Shown: positions 1-7,502 of the stretch, piece after piece
How positions within the stretch are numbered: the first letter of the stretch is position 1
How the letters are laid out: each line of letters starts with the position of its first letter
NCBI GenBank assembly: GCA_017541035.1
Contig: JAFXZW010000107.1
Coordinates: 1 to 57,805, forward strand
Direction of reading: 5' to 3'
Origin: Eubacterium sp.
GTDB lineage: Bacteria > Bacillota > Clostridia > Lachnospirales > Lachnospiraceae
DNA: 57,805 nucleotides
Notes under the pieces: model-generated
What the model was told of the DNA's origin: nothing
Seen by the model: only the letters and a program-made list of their open reading frames with translations
Database searches by the model: none
Translations under genes and position numbers: made by a program

Positions 1-66
1 GGAGGGGACACCTCCTACTCGATTATGGACAATAAGGCGGATCAGTTGATGATACAGGGGAGATAA
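1..66 (+). CDS. 3' end of an unidentified gene (partial)
   Basis: An open frame enters from the left edge and ends at TAA 64-66. It encodes about 21 residues starting GGDTSYSIMDNKADQ. The piece is too short to assign a family. It is listed because the frame is open to the edge and is followed by a long non-coding stretch. It could be chance. Confidence 0.35.
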   Translation, partial: GGDTSYSIMDNKADQLMIQGR

Positions 67-193
67 TCTGTGCGGGACACCGGTTGTATGCTTTTCTGTA
101 TTTCAAACGAGCTTTCCGTAAAATGATTCTCGTGTCCCTATGGGGCACATGATTTATATGGATACTATGGCAGGCCCTGGACTGATGGGTATT

Positions 194-212
194 GTTGTCC
201 CGATGGGACAAC
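194..212. repeat. Perfect 8-bp inverted repeat
   Basis: GTTGTCCC, spacer GAT, GGGACAAC. The compact dyad looks like an operator rather than a terminator, as no T-run follows. Confidence 0.5.
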
Positions 213-300
213 GGCAGCAGCGCAAGTATAAGGGGGAAAATCCAGTGACTATGAATAGATATTTGTCCCGTTTTGATGCCCTCTGCAATTGGTATACTTC

Positions 301-326
301 TTGTTATACCGAACTCGGTATAACAA
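301..326. repeat. 26-bp near-perfect palindrome (12-bp arms)
   Basis: TTGTTATACCGA, two-base centre AC, then its exact reverse complement to 326. There is no T-tract after it. The loop of two bases is poor for an RNA hairpin, so a dimeric DNA-binding site is more likely. Its position about 260 bases before the Lrp-like gene is suggestive only. Confidence 0.6.
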
Positions 327-516
327 AGATTTGCTCGTGAAACGGACCTCTGGAAAAACCTGATCCATTGGATCAGAATTTTGTTGGCAGCGGCAGCGGG
401 GCATGAGATTTAGGCATGTCGGAGCAATGATGAGGAGCTCGAACAGGGAGTAGAAGGAGTAGAACAGGAAAAACACTTGGTTCCAAATCGGTGGTTTCGA
501 AACGTAACTCGATTTG

Positions 517-545
517 TTGATTATCTCTTTCCGTATGATTATAAT
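517..545 (+). promoter_or_regulatory. Sigma-A-type promoter for the Lrp-like gene
   Basis: TTGATT at 517-522, a 17-base spacer, and TATAAT at 540-545. The start codon at 585 would give a leader of about 33 bases with a GGAGG ribosome binding site. Confidence 0.6.
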
Positions 546-584
546 CAAAAGTAATCAGAGTCGACGCTGATAAGGAGGAAACCT

Positions 585-1055
585 ATGGATAAGACGGATG
601 AGGAAATCCTGGATCTACTGAAAGGAAATGCGCGAATGAGCTTCCAGGAATTGGGGGATCAGATCGGTATGTCCCGTGTGGCTGCGAAGAAGCGAGTGCA
701 GAAGTTGGAGCAGGAGGGTGTGATCCGCGGGTATAATACCTGCATCTATCGAGAGAACCAGTATACGGCTTTTATCGATATCACAACAACTCCGGAAGGT
801 TATTCGAAAGTGCTGCGTTATATCACGGATCGTACGGCCTATATCCGGCAAATATTCAGGACAACGAAGGAGAACCATCTTCATATCGTAGCCATCTCAA
901 CTGAAGTAGCGAACCTCAAGTATCTCGTAAAAATGATCCGGAAATCCTGTAAGAATGAAATCAAGGAGATTTCGTGCCATGGGGTAAAGGAAGTGATAAT
1001 CCTTGTGTTCACAGGCTATTTTTCGTGGTATCACATTAATGACTTGACTGGCTAA
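585..1055 (+). CDS. Lrp/AsnC-family transcriptional regulator
   Basis: A 156-residue DNA-binding regulator of the Lrp/AsnC class, proteins that usually respond to amino acids or related metabolites. Residues 1-50 form the typical winged helix: DKTDEEILDLL, then a helix-turn-helix around QELGDQIGMSRVAAKKRVQKL and a wing GVIRGY. Residues about 62-145 match a RAM-like effector and oligomer domain, though weakly. Length is normal for the family. AAGGAGG lies just before ATG 585 and a good promoter precedes it. The effector is unknown. The two palindromes upstream might be its sites (inference). Confidence 0.85.
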   Translation: MDKTDEEILDLLKGNARMSFQELGDQIGMSRVAAKKRVQKLEQEGVIRGYNTCIYRENQYTAFIDITTTPEGYSKVLRYITDRTAYIRQIFRTTKENHLHIVAISTEVANLKYLVKMIRKSCKNEIKEISCHGVKEVIILVFTGYFSWYHINDLTG

Positions 1056-1094
1056 TGAATGATAGCTATAATAAGGCTAATGAACATTAGCAAA

Positions 1095-1238
1095 ATGGAG
1101 GCAGACATATCGACCAAAGAGAAGATACTGGATAAAGCGCAACACGGAACGATACTTGAGGGAAGGTTTCGGACTTCGGGCGGTATGTTTGAAGCAAACG
1201 AGATAACACATGCATCGGTATTATATTGGAGGACTTGA
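1095..1238 (+). pseudogene. Possible remnant of a TetR-type regulator N-terminus
   Basis: A 47-codon frame from ATG 1095 contains STKEKILDKA, which resembles the first helix of TetR-family regulators. The rest does not continue as a TetR DNA-binding domain, and the frame stops at TGA 1236-1238, just before the DUF3795 gene. No clear ribosome binding site is seen. It may be a decayed regulator or chance. Confidence 0.2.
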
Positions 1239-1240
1239 AC

Positions 1241-1585
1241 ATGAATGAATACATTGCATATTGTGGACTGGACTGTGAGGCTTGCGAAGCTCGTCTGGCA
1301 ACAATCAATAACGATAATGAGCTGCGGATAAAGGTGTCGAAGGAATGGTCAGAGCTTAATGGAGTGGAGATTACGCCAGAGATGATTAGTTGCTCCGGCT
1401 GCCGGATTCCGGGAGTAAAGACAGTGTACTGCGATTCTTTATGTCCTATCAGACAGTGCGCGAGAGAAAAACAGATGGAGACCTGCGGTGGCTGTCCGGA
1501 AATGAAATCGTGCGAAAAGGTTGGAGCGATTATCGGAAATAATCCTGATGCTCGTGACAGGCTTGAAAATGCCGGAAGCGTATGA
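1241..1585 (+). CDS. DUF3795 family cysteine-rich protein
   Basis: A 114-residue protein of unknown function with many cysteines in paired patterns: CGLDCEAC near the N-terminus, then CSGCRIPG, CDSLCPIRQCA and CGGCPEMKSC. This arrangement is typical of DUF3795 and suggests zinc or iron-sulfur binding (inference). ATG 1241 is chosen because GGAGG lies eight bases upstream; a TTG at 1226 would overlap that site. The gene overlaps the next one by four bases (ATGA), so translation is probably coupled to the phosphatidyltransferase. Confidence 0.8.
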   Translation: MNEYIAYCGLDCEACEARLATINNDNELRIKVSKEWSELNGVEITPEMISCSGCRIPGVKTVYCDSLCPIRQCAREKQMETCGGCPEMKSCEKVGAIIGNNPDARDRLENAGSV

Positions 1586-2076
1586 TGGCAAATGTAATAA
1601 CAGGAATAAGAATCCTTGTGAGTGTGGCACTCCTGTTTTGTCCCGTGTTTTCTCTAATCTTTTATGCAATGTATCTGATCGCCGGATTATCTGATATGGC
1701 TGATGGGATCGTTGCACGGAAAACAAATTCAGTCAGTGAATTTGGATCGAGATTCGATTCAATCGCTGATTTTGTATTTGTGGCCGTTTGCCTGATAAAG
1801 ATTCTTCCGGTAATAGATATTCCGATATGGCTGTATGTATGGACGGCGGTTATCTTTTTTGTCAAGATCATCAACATTATATCAGGGTATGCCATGCATA
1901 AGAGATTTATTGCTGTGCATACGACAATGAACAAAGTGACGGGTGTGCTGCTTTTCATAGTTCCGTTGACATTATCAATAGTCCCGCTTATATACACGGG
2001 AATCCCGATATGTTCGGTAGCGACATTTGCAGCTATTCAGGAAGGACATTTCATAAGGACAGGAAACTGTCAGTAG
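1582..2076 (+). CDS. CDP-alcohol phosphatidyltransferase family protein
   Basis: A 164-residue membrane enzyme of the family that moves a phosphatidyl group from CDP-diacylglycerol to an alcohol in phospholipid synthesis. The signature D-x2-DG-x2-AR-x8-G-x3-D-x3-D is complete (DMADGIVAR, then FGSRFDSIAD, residues about 37-62). Several hydrophobic segments follow. Two overlapping ATGs exist (1582 and 1585). It is shorter than many PgsA or PssA proteins, and the alcohol acceptor cannot be told. Its tail ends in AAIQEGHFIRTG. Confidence 0.85.
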   Translation: MMANVITGIRILVSVALLFCPVFSLIFYAMYLIAGLSDMADGIVARKTNSVSEFGSRFDSIADFVFVAVCLIKILPVIDIPIWLYVWTAVIFFVKIINIISGYAMHKRFIAVHTTMNKVTGVLLFIVPLTLSIVPLIYTGIPICSVATFAAIQEGHFIRTGNCQ

Positions 2077-2119
2077 CTAAAGTGATGGTGAAAGGTTTGA
2101 GAAAGGAGGCCTGAAAGGA

Positions 2120-2545
2120 ATGTTTATTGCGGATATGATTGCTCCATGTGGGTTGGACTGCAGCATCTGCAAGCGTGCACTGGCCGAGACCGACCCCTGT
2201 GCCGGATGTCGTGGTCCCAACGATAACAAACCGGAATTTTGTTCAGAGAGATGCGGTATCATTCTGTGCAAAAAGAGAAAGTCAAACGGGTATTCGTTCT
2301 GCGATGAGTGTCCGGATTTTCCCTGCGCCGACGTCATGGAAAAGGAGACCCGCTACGGATCGCAGTACCCGCTTTGCGAATCCCCGCTGGAGAATCTGCG
2401 GTTTATCCGGGAGTCGGGGATGGCCGATTTTCTGGAACACGAGCGGAAGCAGTGGACCTGTTCTGTCTGCGGGGGCGTCATCTGTGTCCACACAGGTGTG
2501 TGTAGTGGTTGTGGTCGGCAGTACGCCGGTTCAACGGAGAACTGA
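2120..2545 (+). CDS. DUF3795 family cysteine-rich protein (second copy)
   Basis: A 141-residue protein with the same opening as the DUF3795 gene at 1241 (APCGLDCSIC) and a dense set of cysteine pairs: CAGCRG, CSERCGIILC, CDECPDFPC. It has an extra C-terminal module with CSVCGG and CSGCGRQ that looks like a zinc ribbon. AAAGGAGG lies about ten bases before ATG 2120. Function is unknown; metal binding is inferred from the cysteines. The two copies are only distantly alike, so they are not a recent duplication. Confidence 0.8.
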   Translation: MFIADMIAPCGLDCSICKRALAETDPCAGCRGPNDNKPEFCSERCGIILCKKRKSNGYSFCDECPDFPCADVMEKETRYGSQYPLCESPLENLRFIRESGMADFLEHERKQWTCSVCGGVICVHTGVCSGCGRQYAGSTEN

Positions 2546-2566
2546 TATGCAAAAAGGAAGATTAGA

Positions 2567-3046
2567 ATGCGGGAGATCACATTTTCAAAAGCGAACGAAC
2601 AGCATTTGAAGGATTGCAGGGACGCACTCTGTCGGTCAACGCTCGGCGAAAGATACTTTTCTTCGCAGGGAAGCGCGGAAGAAGCAATCCTTGAAGGAAT
2701 CCGCCAGGAGAATTTGTATGTGGCATTCATCGGTGAAGAATGCGTTGGCTTTACATATATCATTCCCAAAGGAGCGTTTCACAGTTTCCCATACCTGCAC
2801 ATCATCGCCGTGAAGGAAGAATATCGGGACAGGGGGATCGGCAAGGCTCTGCTGGATTATTCTGAAAACATTGTATGTGAAGCGGCAGACAAATTATTCC
2901 TTGTTGTCGCGGATTATAATCCGGACGCAAAGCGGTTCTATGAAAGAAACGGTTATCAGCAAGTTGGGGAAATTCCAAACCTGTATCGTCCCGGGGTCAC
3001 AGAATACATGATGGAAAAAGACCTGCAAAAGAAATTGCTTTTCTAA
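2567..3046 (+). CDS. GNAT family N-acetyltransferase
   Basis: A 159-residue acetyl-CoA-dependent acetyltransferase. The acetyl-CoA-binding motif A is visible as IIAVKEEYRDRGIGKALLDY at residues about 78-97 (R/Q-x-x-G-x-G/A pattern). Motif B follows with NPDAKRFYERNGYQQVGEI. The substrate cannot be told from sequence. The gene starts 21 bases after the DUF3795 gene and 22 bases before the AAC(3)-type gene, so the set may be one transcript. A purine-rich AAGGAAGA precedes ATG 2567. Confidence 0.85.
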   Translation: MREITFSKANEQHLKDCRDALCRSTLGERYFSSQGSAEEAILEGIRQENLYVAFIGEECVGFTYIIPKGAFHSFPYLHIIAVKEEYRDRGIGKALLDYSENIVCEAADKLFLVVADYNPDAKRFYERNGYQQVGEIPNLYRPGVTEYMMEKDLQKKLLF

Positions 3047-3068
3047 TTGAATAAAAAGGGTGGAATAC

Positions 3069-3860
3069 ATGCTGAACAAAGACGATTTATTTGGCTTTCT
3101 TAAAGAGGCCGGGATCAAACATGATGATAAGTTGACTATTCACTGTTCGCTTCGATCGATTGGTAAGATCTATAAAGGAGCGGATGGTTTGATTGATGCA
3201 TTTATTGAATACCTGAAAGATGGTTTGTTTCTTGTTCCGACGCACACTTGGGATAAGGTATGCAAAGCGACTCCCTGTTACGATGTAAGATCGACAGTAC
3301 CGGATATCGGAAAGCTTGCTGAGGTCGCAGCTTTTCGAAAAGATGGTGTGCGTTCTCTGCATCCGACTCATTCTATGGTGGCTTTCGGAAAAGAGGCAGA
3401 ATCGTTTGTAAAGGGTGAGGAGAAGTGTGCTTCTCCAGCACCTGTTGGGAGTTGTATAAGCCGCCTTTACGAAGAAGGCGGAAAAGTTCTCTTGATTGGT
3501 GTCGGACATGAGAGGAATACATTTCTTCACTCAGTGGATGAACGTCTGAATATTCCGGACCGTTTAAATCCGGACCCCTTCGTGATCACGATTATCAATC
3601 ATGAGGGAAAGCAAATGAAATCTCCACCGTTTCATTCGCACTTTACAGCGGCTTCCGACTGTTGTGTCTCCGAATATTACCCGAACTATAAGGAGGCGCT
3701 TGAGTATAAAGGTGCAGTTGCATATTCGAAACTCGGGAATGCGATGGTGTATGTGTGTGACTGCATAAAAATGACAGATACACTAAAGACAATATGGGAA
3801 AGGGCAGATAGGGATCTATGCTTATCGGCAGAACCGATTCCAAAAGAACTATATGAATGA
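3069..3860 (+). CDS. AAC(3)-type N-acetyltransferase
   Basis: A 263-residue protein of the family that includes aminoglycoside 3-N-acetyltransferases. The hallmark HPTHSMVAFGKEA at residues about 98-110, the GVGHERNTFLHSVDE block near residue 155, and the early THTWD match this family. Many relatives on Firmicute chromosomes have no shown role in resistance, so the substrate is open. ATG 3069 is preferred over GTG 3060 because AAGGGTGG sits at the proper distance. It follows a GNAT gene; two unrelated acetyltransferases side by side is unusual. Confidence 0.85.
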   Translation: MLNKDDLFGFLKEAGIKHDDKLTIHCSLRSIGKIYKGADGLIDAFIEYLKDGLFLVPTHTWDKVCKATPCYDVRSTVPDIGKLAEVAAFRKDGVRSLHPTHSMVAFGKEAESFVKGEEKCASPAPVGSCISRLYEEGGKVLLIGVGHERNTFLHSVDERLNIPDRLNPDPFVITIINHEGKQMKSPPFHSHFTAASDCCVSEYYPNYKEALEYKGAVAYSKLGNAMVYVCDCIKMTDTLKTIWERADRDLCLSAEPIPKELYE

Positions 3861-4131
3861 TAAGGCGGATCAAAGACATGAGATCAATCGTCTCACATAC
3901 AGTGGTGGCTGCGAGATCATGTATTGCCGATCAACCGACCGGGATAAGACAGACATGTGTACGCTGTGAGAGAGTAGATTGATTCGATTTGCAAACTGAA
4001 GGAAATCGTAGGTATAGGACAGATTTGACCAGGAAATGACAGGATGTTCCCTTCCTGATCAGATATACTGATCGTGTCAAGGACAGGAAAGGTTGTTAGC
4101 AACGACCGGAACGGAGTGGAGACCGGATAAG

Positions 4132-5025
4132 ATGGAGTGGCTTACCAGCATTCGTACAGCAATCGACTATATGGAAGAGCATCTGAAAGATAACATCAGT
4201 GCGCAGGATGTAGCGGATCAGGTGTATTTGTCGCCGTTCTTTCTTCAGAGGGGATTCTCTTTGATGACCGGATATGGAATCGGGGAGTATATCAGAAACC
4301 GCAGGCTGTATCAGGCGGCATTGGATCTGAAGGAGACGGATGATAAAGTGATTGACATTGCATTTCGGTACGGATATGAAACGCCGGAGAGCTTCACAAA
4401 GGCATTCTCCCGCTTTCATGGCGTAACACCATCACAGGTCCGTGATAGTGCGACCGTGAGGACGTTCCTTCCGCTGACAGTAAAACTACAGATTCAAGGA
4501 GGCGATCAAATGAATTGCAAAATCACAACAATGTTCCCGTTTAAGGTTATCGGTTTTCAAAAGGTTTTTGACAACGAGACCGCTTATCAGGAAATCCCGA
4601 AGTTCTGGGACGAGATCTGCGAGAAGTATGCGGCAAATGTTTATGCCGGAAATGCCCCGGCAAATCCTTATGAAAAAGCTATCATGGAGAACTGCATCGG
4701 TGAGTACGGTGTCTGCATCGACGATATCGGAGAGGGAAAGTTCCGTTATCTTGTGGCCGGTAAGTATACAGGAGGGGAAGTTCCCGAAGGAATGGTGGTC
4801 TATGAGTTCCCAGGAGGTGATTGGGCTGTATTTGACTGCATTGGCCCGATCCCGGAGGCATTGCAGAGCCTGAATACGCAGATTTTCAAAGAGTGGCTTC
4901 CGGGTAATCCGGACTATGAGCTTTGCGGGAATGCATCGGCAGAGTGGTATGACTGTATAAATGGTGAAAAGACAGATGAAGATTACCACAGCGCGATCTG
5001 GATTCCGGTGAAGAAGAAAGATTGA
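4132..5025 (+). CDS. AraC-family regulator with GyrI-like effector domain
   Basis: A 297-residue transcription factor. Residues about 5-105 form the double helix-turn-helix of the AraC/XylS class (AIDYMEEHLKDNISAQDVAD and the second motif VIDIAFRYGYETPESFTKAF). Residues about 130-295 are a GyrI/SOUL-type small-molecule-binding domain with the usual ending SAEWYDCIN and YHSAIWIPVKK. This layout is common in multidrug- or stress-responsive regulators. ATG 4132 follows a GGAG site; an upstream TTG at 4093 lacks support. A terminator-like hairpin follows. Confidence 0.9.
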   Translation: MEWLTSIRTAIDYMEEHLKDNISAQDVADQVYLSPFFLQRGFSLMTGYGIGEYIRNRRLYQAALDLKETDDKVIDIAFRYGYETPESFTKAFSRFHGVTPSQVRDSATVRTFLPLTVKLQIQGGDQMNCKITTMFPFKVIGFQKVFDNETAYQEIPKFWDEICEKYAANVYAGNAPANPYEKAIMENCIGEYGVCIDDIGEGKFRYLVAGKYTGGEVPEGMVVYEFPGGDWAVFDCIGPIPEALQSLNTQIFKEWLPGNPDYELCGNASAEWYDCINGEKTDEDYHSAIWIPVKKKD

Positions 5026-5085
5026 AACCAGATGAATCCCCGTCTTCCTCTGTAAAGAGCTGATTCCGGGATGGCTGGTTGATGT

Positions 5086-5126
5086 GACCGCTGACGGCTC
5101 CTTTTTTTGTCTGTCGGCGGTCTTTT
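5086..5126 (+). terminator. Terminator-like hairpin after the AraC-type gene
   Basis: GACCGCTGAC at 5086-5095 pairs with GTCGGCGGTC at 5113-5122 (one G-T pair). TTTT follows. The loop is long (17 bases), so strength is uncertain. Confidence 0.45.
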
Positions 5127-5149
5127 CTCATGGAAAAAAGATTCACTGC

Positions 5150-5278
5150 TAAAATAAACATGCATTGTGGCGATGTCTGAAGGAACTCGGATATGATGAG
5201 GTGGATGCGTTCAATACACCATTGCCGAATGGTAAATATCTGTTACGGATCGATTTTGCGAAACCGCGGGGAAGATAA
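5150..5278 (+). pseudogene. 3' fragment of an unidentified gene
   Basis: A frame reads LWRCLKELGYDEV followed by NTPLPNGKYLLRIDF and stops at TAA 5276-5278. The amino-acid pattern looks protein-like, but there is no start with a ribosome binding site and no family was recognised. It probably represents the end of a decayed gene. Confidence 0.25.
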
Positions 5279-5335
5279 AAGGGTATAATTCTGGGGTTCA
5301 AAACTTGAAGTTTTGAACCCCATTCTATACCTTTT
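5277..5335. repeat. Long nested inverted repeat
   Basis: Inner arms of 14 bases (5293-5306 and 5308-5321, starting GGGGTTCAAAACTT) are perfect around a single centre base. Outer arms AAAAGGGTATA (5277-5287) and TATACCTTTT (5326-5335) also pair. The whole makes a 59-base cruciform or hairpin. No T-run follows directly, and the spacer is too short for a normal loop. Confidence 0.65.
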
Positions 5336-5426
5336 GGATACCAAAATATACCTTTTTATGCTAAAATATGCCACGATAGGGTTTTGAAAACCCTTGAAAA
5401 TACAAGGAAACTGAGGAAAACAAAGG

Positions 5427-5894
5427 ATGATAAAAGTACTGTTCGTATGCCACGGCAACATCTGCCGTTCTCCCATGGCGGAATTTGTGTTGAAGGATAT
5501 GGTGCGGAAAAAGGGGATAGAGGATCACTTTCATATCGAGTCCCGTGCGACGCATACGGATGAGATCTGGGGTGGAAAGGGGAATCCGGTATATCCGCCT
5601 GCCAGGGAAAAACTTGCGGAGCATGGTATATCCTGTAAGGGAAAGACAGCGCAGTTGCTTACGAAGCAAGACTACAGGGATTATGACTATATCATTGGGA
5701 TGGATCGGGAGAATATGCGTTGGATCGAGCGGATCCTGGGCGGGGATCCCGAGGGAAAAGCGTCCATGCTGATGGATTATACAGATCGACCGGGGAGTGT
5801 TGCGGATCCATGGTATACCGGGGATTTTGATGCAACCTGGCGGGATGTGGAAGAGGGATGCAGTGGATTTCTTGATCATTTGATGGAGCTATAG
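5427..5894 (+). CDS. Low-molecular-weight protein-tyrosine phosphatase
   Basis: A 155-residue cytoplasmic phosphatase that removes phosphate from tyrosine (or arginine in some relatives). The catalytic P-loop C-x5-R is VCHGNICRSPM (Cys8 to Arg14) and the general-acid aspartate lies in VADPWYTGDF near residue 127. Length is typical. In Firmicutes such enzymes often oppose tyrosine kinases of capsule synthesis, but none is seen here. It starts about 90 bases after the long inverted repeat at 5277-5335. Confidence 0.95.
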   Translation: MIKVLFVCHGNICRSPMAEFVLKDMVRKKGIEDHFHIESRATHTDEIWGGKGNPVYPPAREKLAEHGISCKGKTAQLLTKQDYRDYDYIIGMDRENMRWIERILGGDPEGKASMLMDYTDRPGSVADPWYTGDFDATWRDVEEGCSGFLDHLMEL

Positions 5895-5986
5895 AATATC
5901 GTCGAAAAATGAAGTATACTACGAATGTGATGGTTTTGTCAGAGAGGATGGTCAATGTCACCGGAATGAGGAAGGGTCTTTATTAA

Positions 5987-6661
5987 ATGAAAGATTTCTT
6001 TGGAAATATGATTCAAAAACCGCATATGGTCCGCAGGCTTATTCTTTGCTTTATCTCGGTGTGTATGATGGGCTTTTGCGTGTACTGGATGGATCGTCTG
6101 GCCTGGGGTACGGATCCTTGCACAGTGACGAATCTTGCATTGGCTGCAAAAGTCGGGCTTTCCCTTGGTAATCTGCAGGCCATCGTAAATACGCTGATGT
6201 TCGTCATTGTGTTCTGGCGGGATAAAAAGCAGATTGGATTTGGAACGGTATTTAATATGTTTCTGGTAGGGTACTCCTATAACTTTATGGGATTTCTCAT
6301 GGAGAAGCGGGGGGTAGATTATCATTTCCCAACGGTGGAGTTTGGAGAGAGGTTCGTATTCTCGGATTTTATGCTGAATCTTGGGGCATGTGTGGGGTTG
6401 CTGATCATTTTCGTTTTTTTCGTAAGCATTTATATGTCTGTGGAGCTTGGGACTGCTCCCTACGATGCCTTATCAAAAATCATCGCGGATTCACAGAAAC
6501 GTTTTTCTTTTCGCACGATCCGGATCTTCTGGGATGTTGGTTTTACCCTTACCGGGTATCTGCTTGGCGGAACCGTTGGGCTGGTGACTATCGTTATGGC
6601 ATTTTCCATCGGACCGATGATCGCGTGGATGGGAAAAAGGATCCGGAAATATCTGGATTGA
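5987..6661 (+). CDS. YczE/YitT-type integral membrane protein
   Basis: A 224-residue protein with about five to six membrane segments. It has the conserved pattern of the YczE family: an early WGTDPCTVTNLALA block and a matching second-half block LGTAPYDALSKIIAD, reflecting internal duplication, then a motif FWDVGFTLTGYLLGGTVG. Members are uncharacterised or suspected transporters. AGGAAGGG precedes ATG 5987. It lies 92 bases after the phosphatase gene and may share its transcript. Confidence 0.8.
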   Translation: MKDFFGNMIQKPHMVRRLILCFISVCMMGFCVYWMDRLAWGTDPCTVTNLALAAKVGLSLGNLQAIVNTLMFVIVFWRDKKQIGFGTVFNMFLVGYSYNFMGFLMEKRGVDYHFPTVEFGERFVFSDFMLNLGACVGLLIIFVFFVSIYMSVELGTAPYDALSKIIADSQKRFSFRTIRIFWDVGFTLTGYLLGGTVGLVTIVMAFSIGPMIAWMGKRIRKYLD

Positions 6662-6767
6662 GAATATGTATGAACCGCAAAGGCTTTGATACCACGAACC
6701 GGTCGGAGTAAATGAGCCGGGAAATGAAAGAGGATCCCGGGCGGTCCCGTTAAGAAAGGAGGCGCCG

Positions 6768-7448
6768 ATGGAACAGAAAAGTAAAATGCTTCGCCATCGG
6801 TATGCTGCAGTGAGGACGGCAGGGGGGGAACCGGTCAGCTATGGTGGAAATCAAGCCTGGCTTTTCGACGCTGATCAGAGAGCCTTTGGATGCGGACTGA
6901 TCGCAGCAGCGGACATCCTGCGCTATCTGGGAGGTGCTCCCGCTGAACTGGAGAAGGAAAAATATCTGGAAGAGATAAATACGCTGGCAGGTCATTTCCA
7001 CCTGCGTGGAAAGCTGGGGATCAACGGATTCGGCTTGGCAAGGGGCATGAACAAAGCCTTTCGGAAATCGGGGTTTCCTTATCGCGCAAAATGGTCTGTC
7101 GGAAGGAGAAGGCTTATGAGACGTCTTTCCGAGATGTTGGAATCGGATATCCCTGTTTTACTGTCAGTCGGCCCCGGATTTTTTCACAAGGAGGAGCGGC
7201 TTCCACTCTACCGGAAGCAGGCGGACGGAACCTTTCAAAGGGTGTCTTCCATGCGGGACCATTATGTGGTGGTGACAGGATGGGAGAGACCGGAGAAAGG
7301 TGAACCGGGGCAGGAAGATTTCGGAATGCTCAGAATCTCCTCCTGGGGAGAAATGTACTACATTTCCTTTGACGAGTATCTCGGACATGTGAAGAAATAT
7401 GATAACTTTCTGTTCAGCAGTATCCTGTATATCCGGGCATACGGGTAG
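6768..7448 (+). CDS. Papain-like (C39-type fold) protein of unknown function
   Basis: A 226-residue cytoplasmic protein with the shape of a papain-like cysteine peptidase. The candidate nucleophile is in FGCGLIAAADILRYL (near residue 44), the candidate histidine in MRDHYVVVTGW (near residue 163), followed by RISSWGEMYYISFDEYLG. There is no signal peptide and no transmembrane segment. The third residue of the usual triad (Asn or Asp) is not obvious after the histidine, where SSWG stands, so activity is uncertain. AAAGGAGG precedes ATG 6768. The asparaginase gene follows 54 bases later. Confidence 0.6.
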   Translation: MEQKSKMLRHRYAAVRTAGGEPVSYGGNQAWLFDADQRAFGCGLIAAADILRYLGGAPAELEKEKYLEEINTLAGHFHLRGKLGINGFGLARGMNKAFRKSGFPYRAKWSVGRRRLMRRLSEMLESDIPVLLSVGPGFFHKEERLPLYRKQADGTFQRVSSMRDHYVVVTGWERPEKGEPGQEDFGMLRISSWGEMYYISFDEYLGHVKKYDNFLFSSILYIRAYG

Positions 7449-7502
7449 TTACGAAGCATTGTACACGGAACGAAGGAAGCCCGGCAGGGTGAGGTTAGAC
7501 TA

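Larger units (their letters stand above)
67..584. other. Non-coding stretch upstream of the Lrp-like gene
   Basis: About 520 bases with no convincing gene. It contains two perfect inverted repeats (194-212 and 301-326) and, at its right end, a good promoter for the Lrp-like gene. Short open frames here show no ribosome binding site and no recognisable motif. Confidence 0.6.
5026..5426. other. Intergenic stretch with terminator, gene remnant and long hairpin
   Basis: About 400 bases without an intact gene. It contains a terminator-like hairpin at 5086-5126, an open frame ending at 5278 that looks like the 3' end of a lost gene, and a long inverted repeat at 5277-5335. Confidence 0.6.

Noticed and set aside
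140-340. Small open frame across the two palindromes
   Set aside because: No ribosome binding site or motif, and it is interrupted by the inverted repeats.
30-3870. Shared string TAAGGCGGATCA at about 31-42 and 3859-3870
   Set aside because: Only 12-13 bases match and flanks differ, so chance is likely.
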